A stretch of 64,000 nt of DNA from Spodoptera frugiperda (GCF_023101765.2 NC_064218.1:3410001-3474000), one strand, 5' to 3'; shown: positions 1-11,405, numbered from the stretch's first letter. Translations and numbers: made by a program. Notes: generated by a model from the sequence alone, not told the origin.

Positions 1-177
1 AGAGATAAGTGTGTGTACTGTGTTTGCTTAGGAACATGCCCGTGGTTTGTACCTACATTTACCACTTTGAATATAATATTAACTAAGGATTATAGTGCTT
101 GGGTAGAACGCTAAATTGTAACAGAAATGTCGTTGCAAAATGTAAAATTCGAAAGAGAATAGTTTGGTCATACAATA

Positions 178-360
178 GGGATGATGACGGGGTATGAAAA
201 TTAAAAATATATTTAGTCCTTTAGTTAGGTAATGAAAAAATATTAGACACGTATTTTTTCATTTTGTCATATAAGATAACAATACTTAGATAAAGCGAAT
301 CAAACTTTAAGAGTGGGAGCAAATACGTCATTTCTACGTATAAAACCTACCTAGAAGTAA
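178..360 (+). repeat. MITE-H copy, truncated
   Basis: This belongs to a dispersed family marked by 'attagacacgtattttttc' and 'gcaaatacgtc'. It aligns with copies at 2172-2490, 8897-9195 (inverted) and 54617-54750 (inverted). It breaks off where the next repeat begins, so it was cut by or fused to that element. Family membership is seen directly; the superfamily is unknown. Confidence 0.7.
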
Positions 361-641
361 GTAGAGCCATGCTTCGGCACGAATGGGCCGGCTCGACCAA
401 AGTGATACCACGGCCTCACCGAAAACCGACGTAAAACAACGCTTGCGTTGTGTTTCGTTGTGTGAGTGAGGTTACCGGAGGCCCAATTCCCTCCTTCCCA
501 ATCCCGATTCCCTAACAACTCTTAAATTCCTAAGCCACAAAAGGCCTGCAACGCACTTGTAACGCCTCTGGTGTTTCAAGTGTCCATGGGCGGCGGCGAT
601 TGCTTACCATCAGGTGATAAGTCTTTTCGTTTACCGGTTTA
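361..641 (-). repeat. R-B family repeat, long copy
   Basis: Nearly full-length copy of a very common lepidopteran repeat, inverted here. It has 'gtccatgggcggcggcgatt', then the line marked by 'caaaaggcc', then a segment with 'gcttcggcacgaatgggcc'. The same modules recur at 985, 11255, 12147, 22983, 36950, 43187, 56523 and 63615. No coding potential is visible. It is probably a non-autonomous element. Confidence 0.75.
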
Positions 642-984
642 AACCGTAAACAAATTAAAAGGACTCATAATTCTATAAAAACTTCCACAATTGATTTATT
701 ATAATCTTGTCCTTCATAAATTCTTCTTGGAGTAGAAATATTGTACGATCGAGTTATTGTAATCTTGCCCTTGAGGTCGTTGACCGCACAATCACCCTCA
801 GTTAGACCGATAATATCAGTTCATATGTACCAACTACATAACTCATTAAACTCATTCGAAACTGTAACGTTATATAAATAGCTGCTTTCCACGAAACACT
901 ACACGAACTGATGGCAAAGAAAACTACGCATACACGTAAATAAACTTTACTAATATTATAAATGCTAGTTTGTGAGTTTTTGTG

Positions 985-1111
985 TGTGTTTTTTATGGCA
1001 AACGGTAAACGAGTAGACGGATTACCTGATGGTAAGCAATCGTCGCCGCCCATGGACGCTCGAAACACCAGTGGCGTTACAAGTGCGTTGCCGGGCTTTT
1101 GGGGGTATCAA
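985..1111 (+). repeat. R-B family repeat, partial
   Basis: Left half of the R-B repeat, from a T-rich start through 'ggtaagcaatcgtcgccgcc' to 'cttttgggggt'. A 62-codon frame over it is a by-product of the repeat. Confidence 0.75.
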
Positions 1112-2171
1112 ATCGAAATTAATATGTTTTTTTATTTCTATTTATATTAGTTCTCCACGGACTCTTGGACCGTGTTTAATCAAAATTTATTCAACTAAAA
1201 TGTAAAAGACCAATGACTTTTTGTGATTGCGTCGACAGTAAGTGCTCGTGTAATACGATACATTTACCTTTAAGAATATGGCCCTAAATTTCTAAACGTT
1301 AAACTAATGTCACACGAAAATAACCCTTATTGCAAGTACGCCAGATGCCTATCAATCCCGCACAGTTGTAGGCCACAATTTCAACCTGTCTGTCCAGGCA
1401 ACCGTGAATCCAATTGCCAAATTCGGCTATATGCAAATCCTGAGCAGCACACGTGAATGATGAATGATAGGAACCAACCCTCGCCATACCACATTGTTCA
1501 TGCAAGACATTCTGTTCTATTGTTTAATATTAAATTAACTTTGAAGTAGAGTATCATTTTTAAATGATAACAATTGTACTGTAACTGTTCGAGAAGTTTT
1601 CTTAACGTTACACATGATACTCATATTTATGAGCCCTTATCTTGACTTAAAACTAGTCGAGCGCCCGAAAGGGATGGATTTCTAATAAGACTTTAGACGA
1701 GTGTCTATTAATATAAAATGCAACGTTAACAAAAAAGCGAGCAACATACATATTTATCCAAGAAATATCTCAATTTCACTATTTCAAAAAGACTTTCTGC
1801 ATTTACAGCATACCTCCAACACTAACTCACTAATACATTTTGCAATTACATTCTAATGACGTCATAGAATCGTTTGAAAGCATTTCAGTCGCACGGCCAT
1901 CTCAAAGGCGGTGGCCTGAGAATTAATTAAGGAACGGTAAACGGGCCCCACATTACACTGAGACCCGCAACTCACCGAAACTTCATTTGGATCTGGTAGA
2001 CCCTTTGTAATAAAATTCTGGGACCTCAAAATCGTTGGAGCGATTAAGGGTTAGTTAGGTGCATGCTTAATGAAGTAACTTTTGTGTTTTTTTTTGGTTT
2101 GAGTTCATTAAAATATTTGTGGGAAACATTGTTTGTTTATGTGTGGGGGTGTGAATGACTGCGTATTATCA
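1112..2171. other. Mostly unassigned intron DNA
   Basis: AT-rich, with no coding exon seen. 1588-1670 is a fragment of the R-G repeat. 1850-1870 is a near-palindrome centred on TGACGTCA (1857-1864). The rest is not recognised. Confidence 0.5.
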
Positions 2172-2490
2172 ATATGGATGATGACGGTCCATTCGTTTAG
2201 TGAAGAAGAAATTATTTTAAAATATTAGACACGTATTTTTTTATTTTGTCATGTAAGATAACAATAATTACTTAGATAAAACGAATCAAAGTTTAGGAGT
2301 GATAGCAAATACGTCAAAAAATAAATATAGTGAAAGCAAATACGTCAAAAAATAATCTAGAAGTGACGTTATACCATATTTCAAATCGATGTATCTTCGA
2401 GTGTATTTGATTCCGTAAGAAAATAAAAAATACGTGTCTAATATTTTAAAATAATCTACAAGACGGACATTATAATAAAAACTGGTCATC
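2172..2490 (+). repeat. MITE-H copy, near complete
   Basis: Most complete forward copy of this family. An inner inverted repeat pairs 'atattagacacgtattttt' near 2222 with its complement near 2425-2447. A segment with 'gcaaatacgtcaaaaaata' occurs twice in a row (about 2305 and 2336). The protein-like frames here are chance. Confidence 0.7.
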
Positions 2491-2728
2491 TAACCTAGCA
2501 TTGAAGTTGCGTATTATAATAATAATACGCAATGTCCTGCTGTTATTACTAGGTTTATAGTATTTAGATATTACCTCTATGTTTAGACAATACAATTACT
2601 GTATTAACTCTGAAAATAATAGTACCTAATCAGTTACATTATCTTTTCTAATGCAAATAGATGCTATGTCATTGAAACTTAAATATGTTTATGACAACTT
2701 GAATCGTCATTATGTTAGTTTATGGAGG

Positions 2729-2890
2729 CTCATATTCATGAGCAGCATTCCGCGACACATGACGCGGCGATTGTCGCGCTGCTACTAGTCGAGTTCCTCG
2801 TCAAACAGTTACGTGAGTAAGCCGATAACATAAAAATTAATTTAGTATGTTATTGCCTTCTGTCTCACGAAAGTTATAATAAAACTTAAA
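2729..2890 (+). repeat. R-G family repeat
   Basis: Carries 'ctcatattcatgagcagcat', 'actagtcgagttcctcgtc' and 'ctcacgaaagttataat'. All three recur at 20905-21100, where inverted arms are also present. It ends about 75 bases from the pore exon of the channel gene. Confidence 0.65.
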
Positions 2891-2964
2891 TGCCACAAAA
2901 ACGTGTTCAAAAGAAAACACTATAACTTACAGAATAAAGATAAATTTTCAATAACAAAACTCAC

Positions 2965-3184
2965 CATATTATATACATTCTCCCAATAATCGAGGGTGAT
3001 GAGCTGGAATGTGGTGAGCATGGACCATAGGAAGTTGTCGAAGTTGGTGTACCCATGGTTGGGGTTGGGGCCCACACAGAGGCAGGTCCACTCTGGGGGG
3101 CAATGCCGGGCCCCCGTCAGGTTGCCGCAGATTATAGGCACCTCCTCCGCGTTCACCATCCAGTTTGATGGCTCTTGAATCCAC
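2965..3184 (-). CDS. DSC1: DSC1-type cation channel, domain I pore exon
   Basis: The last exon of this gene in the window encodes the extracellular S5-pore linker and the domain I pore loop. It opens after 'cccacag' (phase 2) and ends in phase 0 at a 'gtgagt' donor, giving 73 whole codons plus one shared with the exon before. The loop has paired cysteines and a likely N-glycosylation site, NLT. The P-loop reads TFQLITLDYWENVYNM: the D in LDYW is the domain I selectivity-filter residue, which is D both in sodium channels (DEKA) and in DSC1 (DEEA). The LITLDYWENVYN form and HGYTNFDNFLWSML differ from para and point to DSC1/NaCP60E. S6 is not in the window. The identity call rests on remembered family sequence. 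Confidence 0.93.
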
Positions 3185-4256
3185 CTGTGGGATAGGATAG
3201 AAATTGTATTATTTTAAGTTCAAAAAATAGTATTAATGAGATAAATGTCAAGTTTCACAATCTAATTATGGTTAAAAAAATCCTGCATGTTTTAATGAAA
3301 TATTTATTAAAAATTTTTGACACAATGAAATAACTTAATTCAATTCTTAGTTGAGCTGCAGTGGAGATATTGCTGAATTTTATCCGAATAATCCACTCAG
3401 ATTGAAATTTTTTAAAGTTAATTTTATCGATCCTGTTCGTTCTTATTTATTTTTTTAAATAAACTTTGCACCACTTCAGGATTTTCTTCTGTGTCGTGGG
3501 TGCATTTACAGACATACAAGTTCACATCCAGACCCGAAACAACAATTTGTGGATCACACATTTATAATCATTGTTCCATTAAACGATAATTTTATTATTC
3601 ATATTCAAGTACTTATATAAATACGTATTGTATTTGACTGCACAGACTTCATAAAGTATTTAAAGTACTTGAACAACGAAACACGAAAGTCCCTTCATTA
3701 CAATTGCTTCTCAGAATAACTCATAATTCAAAATGGTGATAATCGTTTTTACAGCCATTGATCTCAAAAGTTGGCGGGAAGACTAACCGTTGTTTAAAGT
3801 TCATTGGACGGGAAATTATTTATGTGGAGCGTTACACTTTAACTAACAAAGTTTTAAAAGTTAGTTTTAGTGCAGTTTAGCGCGGGAAATAACGGTTTTA
3901 CATGGTTGCATTTAAATTTATTTTGTTCGAGAATGTGTGCAAACTTACCGAAATGTTTAATATTTTGTTTTCGATTCTTAAACTTTTTCTTTTATGTTAA
4001 TCAACTTTATGTTTTGATAAATAATGTGGACAAAAGCGATAATTTCTTTGTTTTTTTTTTATTTTAAAAGAAGAACTCGTTTTATTTTCTTAGCAGCCAG
4101 TATTAAAACGGAATATTTATTCTAACCTCGTTGGTTTTTAAAATGAGTTAAATTATCATATTTTATTTTTGCGTTTGGTATGTTTTACAAAAAAGTCATG
4201 TATAATAGAGAATACACAGATACGAGAAATTAGGTACAATTATATTTTGTACTTAC
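3185..4256 (-). other. Channel intron, 1,072 bp
   Basis: GT-AG intron between the S5 exon and the pore exon. 3465-3561 is a fragment of SINE-D, read in reverse. The rest is AT-rich DNA without recognised content. Confidence 0.85.
3465..3561 (-). repeat. SINE-D fragment
   Basis: Matches the 3' half of the tRNA-derived SINE-D copies at 20055, 45440 and 46190 ('gtcgtgggtgcatttacaga', 'ccagacccgaaacaacaatt'). The tRNA-like head is missing. Confidence 0.7.
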
Positions 4257-4449
4257 GCCGACCACGCCTCATCCGTGAAGTTCTCTCCAGGTGGGATGAC
4301 GAGGTTCTTCACGCACTTGTTCCGGAGCTCCCCCATGTAGACCTGCAGCGCGAACAGCGCGAACACCATCAGGCAGAAGATGGTCAGCGTCATTACCTCC
4401 GCGAGCTGCTTGAACGAGTGCAGCAGCGCGTTGATGATGGTTTTTAGAC
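4257..4449 (-). CDS. DSC1: DSC1-type cation channel, domain I S5 exon
   Basis: Encodes the S4-S5 linker, all of S5 and the start of the extracellular loop. It enters in phase 1 after 'cccaccag' and leaves in phase 2 at 'gtaagt', giving 63 whole codons. The linker begins LKTIINALLHSFKQLAEVM. S5 runs through LTIFCLMVFALFALQVYMG, as in insect sodium channels and DSC1. RNKCVKN follows, then an NFT glycosylation site. The base composition is much more GC-rich than the flanking introns, typical of a constrained exon. No stop or frameshift is present, and the junction restores the G of the MPG-LKT motif that is universal at this position in the family. Confidence 0.93.
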
Positions 4450-4494
4450 CTGGTGGGAGAAGATAATCGATTTTTGAAGTATTTTTAAGCTAAA

Positions 4495-4641
4495 GAGTTT
4501 GTTTGTTTGGACGCGCTTATCTCTGGAACTACTGGTTTGAATTGAATTGTGTTGGATAGTCCATTTATCAAAGAAGTCTATAGGCTATAAAATATCACGG
4601 TATGACCAATAGAGCGGGTGAAACCGCGCAGAAGTAGCTAG
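4495..4641 (+). mobile_element. Helitron-like 3' end
   Basis: Shares 'tggatagt', 'aggctataaaatatcac' and 'aaaccgc' with 15640-15755. It finishes 'gcagaagtagCTAG' followed by T, the expected Helitron terminus (CTRR before T). The start is not certain. Confidence 0.55.
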
Positions 4642-4649
4642 TAATCAAT

Positions 4650-4740
4650 AATTTATATTTACTATTGTAATCTTCAAACACAACACTACCTCCCATTAAA
4701 CCCATGGCAGATGATTTTAGAACACCTCATATATTTTAAA
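4650..4740 (-). repeat. Solo arm of the 32068 MITE family
   Basis: Matches the right inverted arm at 32361-32458 ('caaacacaacactacctccc', 'attttagaaca'). Only one arm is present. It abuts the CTAG end of the Helitron-like piece. Confidence 0.65.
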
Positions 4741-5104
4741 GAAAAAAAAATCTTTGTTGGCCCACATCTTCATTAAGCGTCTTTTGATCCCAATCTTGAA
4801 GTTTGCCGTTAAGGCTCTTAATAAGTGAGATAAGCTTTAATGACTCATTAAATAACAGTCTTCGATGTCCTCGTGTTGTCTCACTCACTCTTGTAAAAGA
4901 GGTATAGTGCTCTCTCTTTCGTTTGTTTAGGAGTTTACTCTGTGTCAGATGGGGGAAGAAGTTTTGGTGGAGTATTTTGTTTGTTTATGAGGTAGAAAGC
5001 TTTACAGCTAAGAAGAACACGATAAGCTAAATGGTTCTTATTTAGACACAGTTTTTGTAGACTTTAATTAATTAGATTTACATTAATTACTCCATTTAGG
5101 TATT

Positions 5105-5240
5105 ATTAGATCGTACTGCGGAACTCAGAGATATTTAATGATTACTTAAACTATTCCTTAGTATTGATTTTGTTCCGAAAAGAATTGCTAAGGACTGGGT
5201 TAAGTATAAAATTAAATGCCTCTGAGTACGGCTGTTAGAT
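5105..5240 (+). repeat. R-K family repeat
   Basis: Matches, inverted, sequences at 10685-10785 and 61130-61205: 'gattacttaaactattcctt', 'gattttgttc' and 'aaggactggttt'-like blocks. Origin unknown. Confidence 0.55.
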
Positions 5241-5288
5241 TCATTTTACATAATTAAAGTTTCTAGTCTAACTTAAAAAAATAATTTG

Positions 5289-5466
5289 TACCCTTAGTAC
5301 GAGTTTGCTTTACGTTTAACGAAATCGAAACGCGAACGCGTTCAGTACTTCTGATTGGTCGGCTCGAATAAACGAACCAATCAGAGCGCTAAACTCATAC
5401 TTTGATTGGTTGGTTCTTTCGAGCCGACCAATCAGAGCGCCGTAAAACAAACTCATACTAAGTTCT
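5289..5466. mobile_element. MITE-F palindromic element, double copy
   Basis: Begins 'acccttagtacgagtttgct' and ends 'aaactcatactaagt', so the ends are inverted repeats. The inside alternates 'gaaccaatcagagcgc' and 'tgattggttggtt' on both strands. Related copies lie at 12455, 17318 and 29030. It sits across the first bases of the intron after the S4 exon, 17 nt from the splice donor. Confidence 0.7.
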
Positions 5467-5482
5467 ATGTAATATAACTTAC

Positions 5483-5703
5483 CCGGCATTATAGAAACAG
5501 TCTTCAATGCTCTTAGCACTCTAAAGGTCCGAAGACCAGCCAGGTTGCCCACCTCCATGCCGATGGTGGCGTACCCTGACGTGATGACGACGAAATCCAA
5601 CCAATTCCACGGATTCCGCAGGTATGTGTACTTATTTAATATGAAACCCTTAGCTATACACTTAATTATCATCTCCGCCGTGTAGATCGCCAGGAAAATG
5701 TAC
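5483..5703 (-). CDS. DSC1: DSC1-type cation channel, domain I S2-S4 exon
   Basis: Encodes S2, S3 and the S4 voltage sensor. It enters in phase 2 after 'ttaattccag' (joining GA to G as glutamate) and leaves in phase 1 at a 'gtaagt' donor, with 73 whole codons. S2 is YIFLAIYTAEMIIKCIAKGF. S3 includes NPWNWLDFVVITSGYATIG. S4 is LAGLRTFRVLRALKTVSIMP, with arginines at every third position and a final lysine, the textbook gating pattern. The membrane protein senses depolarisation with this segment. The reading ORF runs past the donor into a MITE, which is not coding. MEVGNLAGL before S4 differs from para and agrees with DSC1. Confidence 0.94.
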
Positions 5704-5875
5704 CTGGAATTAAAGAAAATTGGTTTTAGTTTGGATTCTTGTAAAGTTTAAATTCGTTTGGATAATTTGTTGGTGGTAACGCCGTTTTGGAGTTATCTTA
5801 CTACTAATTATTCTACGTTGTGATTCTATTCTAGCTTTCGCCCTCAGTTTGACTTTCTTACTATTTTCTCAGTAA

Positions 5876-6150
5876 CTGCCTCGATGGTCGAGTGGTTGCA
5901 AGTCTAACTGCCAGACAAGGGGTCTCTGGTTCGATACCCAGGTTGGGCAAAAGATTACTGGTTTTTTTCGGTTTTTAGAAAATTTATCTGAAGTAGCACG
6001 GAGTCTAGAATTGTATGTATCCAGTATATGGCAATAGCTTTTCACAAATGGTGAAAAGTGGGTGTACATTGTACAGTAGCATTACGTGCCTTAATGTACA
6101 CCTCTGCTAACCCCTTCGGGGATAAAAGGCGTGACGTTGCATTATTCTGT
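5876..6150 (+). mobile_element. SINE-E, tRNA-derived, full length
   Basis: The head reads like a tRNA, with an A box 'tggtcgagtgg' (5885-5895) and a B box 'ggttcgatacc' (5928-5938), the internal RNA polymerase III promoter. The body 'gtgaaaagtgggtgtacatt' recurs at 47295 and head-like parts recur at 39140 and 48702. The 66-codon frame read across it in reverse is not a gene. Confidence 0.78.
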
Positions 6151-6789
6151 CAGTCAAATCTTTTCTTAAATTCTCTCGATTAATTTTACAAAAAACAACC
6201 GCACATAGACATTTTATTACATGTAGTTAGATAATTTTCTAAGCCAATTTGTACATTTATAACAGCACATTTATTAACCTAAGTTAGTACAATAGGTTCT
6301 GTCAAGAAATAAGCATTTAATGAAGAAAATAATCTAGACTGAGTTATGGAGAAAACGACTCAACTTAATATGACGTTGATAAAACTTTTCCCTTTACGAA
6401 GTTCCGCAGGTCAACCACAGTTTCCTTCCAGTTGTTTATATGTATTAACATTAACAATATTTTGTTAAGAAACTTTTGTTAAAATAAATTATAACAAAAG
6501 CTTCGCGTGTTGCTCTGCCAAGAACATCATTACAAGTGACGGAATGATTAATACTGTACTTTCAAAAAGAAAAATTAAGGATTGAAGGCGCCATGTTGAA
6601 AATTATGCGTTGGTTTTTTTGTTTTTCTGCTTCTTTCCGAGTTTATTTTTGTTTTAAATGTCGTTCTTTAAATTAGGTTGTTGACCTCTTAAGAAGAGGA
6701 AAACGGGAATCAAGGAAAATTTACGAAAGACAAAAAAGTATTTCGTAGAAAAATACCAAAGCGTTGTATCATTATTTATATTTATTTAT

Positions 6790-8126
6790 TATAGCTTTTG
6801 CCCGCGACTTCGTTCGCGTGGAATAGTGACTTCCGGCAAATTTTTGGTTTTAACCACATAGTTCCCGATCTCGCGGAATCTCTTCAAAAATGAGATGTAG
6901 AAGATATTCCAGGGAACTCTTCAAAAATCAACATAATGAGCTCTGCGTTTGAATTTAATAGATGTATACTCACTTAGGGCATTGAAAAAAATAGTTTAAA
7001 AACGGACTTAAACTAAAGAAATATTATAATCTTTCCGAACTTAAGATGAAAACTAACTTAAAACTAAAGAAAGCTACGAATTACGAATTTATAACAATTA
7101 AAAAAGAAATTATATTACAACCTATCCTCTATGCTATAATAACCAAGCTTAAACTAAATAATTTAAAAGAAACGACTTAAATCTGTGTTTCTATCTAATT
7201 AATTAATAAATTAGACTTACAATTTTATTAAAAAAACTAACTACAGTAACTACTAATAATCGATATCAAACTAAACCTACGTTAAATAATTTAACCAGAA
7301 AACCAGGAAAACCCAACAAATAAACTTATTAATTGACAAATACAACGAAACCAATTTAGAATATACACTTTTTCTACGATAGTACCGAAGCGCTCGGCCG
7401 ATACCCAACCAAATGAATGTAACGAAACCATAGCGCGATCTATTTCGATCCCAACGCCATCTATCGAGGATAAAGACAACTTGGATTATTTATTTATACT
7501 CCGTTCGGGCATTTTCTTTGTACTAAAAGTTTAATTATATTGATATTATTTTTTTCATACCTTTTTACTATTTATTTACTTTTTTTCGATGAATTAAAAC
7601 AATAACATGAACCGAAGTCGTGTAACGATCGACATAGAATTATCTATACTCCGTTAGAGCATTTTCTTTGTACTAAATGTTTTATTATATTGATATTATT
7701 TTTTTCATACCTTTTTACTATTTATTTACTTTTTTTCGATGAATTAAAACAATAAAATGAACCGAAGTCGTGTAACGATCGACATAGAATTATTTATTTA
7801 TAAATAATATATTTCTTATTTTTATTTTTTGATTTTTGAAATAAAAATATATCTATGTCCTTTCTAAGGTTCTAAACTATATCTGTACCAAATTTCAACC
7901 AAATCCGTCAAATAGTTGCGGAGATTAATGGTATAAGCATAGAATGTTCGACGTGATTCTTTAATTTGACATAAATTTTTTATTTATGAACCGATTGACA
8001 TGAAACAAACACTAAATGTAAATTTAAGCATCCCACAATATATTCGTGAAAACCGCATCCAACTCGGATCAGCCGTTTCTGAGATTAGCGCGCACAGACG
8101 AACAGACAAACAGACAAACAGACAAA
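6790..8126 (+). mobile_element. RTE-like non-autonomous composite
   Basis: Starts 'gcttttgcccgcgacttcgt' and ends 'cagccgtttctgagattagc' followed by a short 'cagacaaa' tandem tract and an A run. This is the 3' tail style of lepidopteran RTE-clade LINEs. No reverse transcriptase frame remains. The inside is AT-rich and carries a 150-bp tandem duplication. That the two ends belong to one element is inference, from memory of similar moth sequences. Confidence 0.55.
7497..7796 (+). repeat. Tandem duplication, 150 bp x 2
   Basis: Two head-to-tail units with an exact 150-base period: 'ccgttcgggc' at 7501 and 'ccgttagagc' at 7651 open equivalent stretches. Both units end 'aacgatcgacatagaattat'. Only a handful of substitutions separate them, so the duplication is recent. 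Confidence 0.9.
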
Positions 8127-8375
8127 AAAAAGTTAATTACATTTTTGGGTTCGACATCGACATAACAATAACCCTTGCTATTTTTTTTATTTTTATTTTC
8201 AATGTACAGACAGCACTTTTCTACGATTTTATTATATGTATAGATTTCAACTTCTGTTGTTACTTCCGTATGAAGACATAATACGCCATCTAGACTCATA
8301 AATAAAATTGGAGTATCTTCATAACCAAAATCACATTTTTTACTTTATTGGCAGGTATTGTACTAAGTAAAATAA

Positions 8376-8480
8376 AATTATAACATGGTAAATATATCGT
8401 CATATATTTACCATGTTATAATTTCTAATAATATCCGTCATAAGTTCTAATAATAGTGTTTGTGACCATGTCAGTTTAAA
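8376..8480. repeat. R-N family repeat with perfect hairpin
   Basis: A roughly 21-bp perfect stem ('taacatggtaaatat' and complement, 8376-8423) with a short loop, followed by 'gttctaataatagtgtt' and 'gaccatgtcagttta'. Matches the palindromic element at 26314-26484; here the middle has been lost. Confidence 0.65.
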
Positions 8481-8896
8481 AAAAATAAGAAACCGTGGTT
8501 AGAAATCAGTAAAGGTTCATAGTCCAGCCGAGCTATAGACGTTGATACGTATGTGAAAAAACAATCATAGTAATTTAATTAAAACTAAATCAATAAGCAA
8601 CTGGTTCCAAATATTGTTTCTAGTTACACGAACATACGTTGCCTGTACGAACTTGCCTTTATAATCCCTGAGCCCTTGAGGTAACGAAGGGTTCGGCCCC
8701 CAACATACGGAACCATACGGCATCATATTCTACAGGTTAATTAGCATAGCAAGCCGATGTTGTAATCACTCGGGTATTTATGAGATGCGAAGTGTTATCT
8801 TTATTGGTAAACTGTGTGACAGGCAGGTGAATCAAATCATAATAATTTTTTTGCTCTTAAAAAATTGAAATTGGGCAAAATGTGTGTCAACGAGTA

Positions 8897-9195
8897 ATTT
8901 TTATTTTAATGTCCGTCTTGTAGATTATTTTAAAACATTAGACACGCATGTTTTACTTTCTTACGGAAACATTAATACTTTCGAAGATATATCGATTTGA
9001 AATATCGCGTGACGTTACTTCAAGGTACATTTTATACGTAGAAACAACGTATTTGCTCCCACTCCTAAACTATGATTCGTTTTATCTAAGTATTGTTATC
9101 TTATACGACAAAGAAGCGTGTCTAATATTTTTTCATTATCTAACTGGTGGACTAAACAGATTTTTAATTTTCATACCTCATCATCATCCATATTG
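8897..9195 (-). repeat. MITE-H copy, full length
   Basis: Inverted copy running from 'aatgtccgtcttgtagatta' to 'catcatcatcc'. It sets the family boundaries best. The 139-codon frame over it is fortuitous. Confidence 0.7.
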
Positions 9196-10684
9196 TTTGA
9201 AGACGTTGCAATGTTACGTGTTTTTTTTGTATTCTCCTCCTCTCCCGTATTATACTTACGCAATCCTATCTCGATTTCCTTCTTTTTTGAATTATACCAA
9301 AAATCAGATACTTAGTAAGTACTTCGAATTGAAATATTTAATGATAACAATGGCAAAGAACTATTAGCAAAATCAAAATCACGAAAACATTACAATAACA
9401 TTACTGTGAGCAGTAGGTAGGTAATAAATGCACCAATACATCAAAGCTACATTTCAGTTAGCTAAACCATGCGAGTATTTAATTGTTTCCCTTCCATTCA
9501 ACGTAACAAACGATTGTTTCCACGAAAATACTTGTTTGTGTCGTAACCTGTACTTCCTATGCCGGGTAAATAGACATGCAATGCCGTCGTTAACCGTACA
9601 GGCATCAGACCACGGCTAATGAAGGAGCCGACTTCTCCCGCGCTTCCACCTACGTCACTTAGCCGTAATTTACTTTCCTACACCGGATTATAATGCGGCC
9701 TGTCGCAATTTATCATCGGTGTTGAATAGCCGACTTAGTTTGTTACCATTTTGTAGGGCTTTTTACAAATGTTAAAAGTTGACAATCATTTCCATTATAC
9801 ATAGAAAAGAAAAGGCGTTGCGCGGGAAATGGATTTGTTGTAACTATTTATTATTGAACCACAGACAATAAATCAACTACGATGGCTTTCCGCGAATTTA
9901 TTGTAAAAAGGTTTTATTTTTAAATTCTAATCATACCGGCTATTCTAGTTAAAATCCAAGTAGCGGCCATAAAATTAACAGAAGAAAAATAAAATAAAAA
10001 TAAAACTTTATGGCATCTTATGTTTTTTCGTGAAAAGTGGCCAGTGTGTTTGTAGCTTTTTTTAAGAAAAGTAAAGAGGTTTTATATTTTGCTAATTTAT
10101 TTAATTATTTTTTTAGAATTATTTTAATTTTCTTTTAAAATTATTTTTTTTATTCTGTACTTATGTGTTTGTAGGTACAAATAATAAAATCTTTAAGATA
10201 ATTTTTAACTGAAAATTATACTTTCTTATGTATTTCTTACTAAATGATATCATAGTTCATAGTAACCGCTAGATGTGGTCTGTGTAAGTACCACAGGCGG
10301 CGATGTGCCTAAAGTGTGCGGTACTGTGGTACTGTGGTATATAAGTGAATTACTCACAGTACTGGACTCGCATAGCACGCGGGAATGTAATTATACAGAT
10401 ATGTAGGACACACGACTTTAACCAAGTCCACGGTTGTAGAATTTTGGGTATAATATTCTGGTGTTATTTTGTTAAAGGATTTTAATATATTTAAATTTTT
10501 TTATTTACATTTTTCAGGTAAGGATTTTAATATCAGGATTTTAATATATTTTTAATATACATTTTTCCAGGTATAGAATTTGTAATATTACATCGAGCTT
10601 TCCATAATGTGGTTCGAAAGATTTTATTAATTTCAACCTGAAGTTTGAAAAAAAATATTTCACTTTACCGCTGTCCTCAGAGTG

Positions 10685-10785
10685 ATTTAATGGTAACTTA
10701 AACCAGTCCGTAGCAATTGTTTTCAGAACAAAATCGTTACTAAGGAATAGTTTAAGTAATCATTAAATGTCTCTGAGTACTGCAT
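10685..10785 (-). repeat. R-K family repeat
   Basis: Inverted relative to 5105-5240, with 'aaatcgttactaaggaatag' and 'gtctctgagtactgc'. Confidence 0.55.
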
Positions 10786-11254
10786 TTCTTTTTGGACACA
10801 GATAAAATCCATCCCAATAGATTCAAAGTCAAATTCAAAGCATTTATTTTAATTAATCCTAAATTAGGCACTTTTGAAACGTCAACTTCGAATTGTCCGT
10901 CAGTCTATCTGTCAGTGAAGCTAGGTGCTCGTTCCAAAGTGTAGCTTCGATTCAAACAAAACAATAATCTAACTTAAAATATATAAACTGGAATATTCTT
11001 GCACGTTCCAATGCAATACAGTTTATACTTTAATAGTAAATCTGTGTTAACTGTATTATTTAACCGGTAAGAGCTGTCGGCAACTGTTCCACTTTATCAT
11101 AGCAGTTTTGTTAAATAAACTTTACAAGTGTGATATATAGTCTGTGGGCCGCTTGGGGCGCTCTGCCACTGGCCGGAGACAATGCTATACAACAGTCCAG
11201 TATGTTTTATAATTTAAAAAGTATTATGATTTGAAATCGGAGCACCTTAATGTT

Positions 11255-11405
11255 TTTTTATATGGTAAAAGCCGGTAAACGTGCATGCAGACCACCTGGG
11301 TAAGCAATCGCCGCTGCACATATACACCCGTAATATCAGAGACGTTACAAGTGCGTTGCCGACCTTTTGGGGGTTAAGAATTTAAGGGTTGCTGCGACAA
11401 AACGA
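11255..11405 (+). repeat. R-B family repeat, partial
   Basis: Begins 'ttttatatggtaaaagccgg' and reaches 'gggggttaagaatttaaggg'. Core diverged ('gccgctgcacatatacaccc'). Confidence 0.7.

Larger units (their letters stand above)
4450..5482 (-). other. Channel intron, 1,033 bp
   Basis: GT-AG intron between the S2-S4 exon and the S5 exon. It holds a Helitron-like end (4495-4641), a MITE arm (4650-4740), an R-K repeat (5105-5240) and most of a MITE-F palindrome (5289-5466), so most of it is transposon-derived. Confidence 0.85.

Noticed and set aside
5876..5950. Possible genuine tRNA gene
   Set aside because: A and B boxes are present, but the sequence runs on into a SINE body shared with other loci and no clean acceptor stem is formed.
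7497..7796. CRISPR-like or satellite array
   Set aside because: Only two units, no spacers, eukaryotic context; a simple tandem duplication.
8948..9367. 139-codon plus-strand ORF, hydrophobic and aromatic-rich
   Set aside because: It lies mostly on an inverted MITE-H copy and has the residue bias of translated AT-rich DNA; no domain seen.
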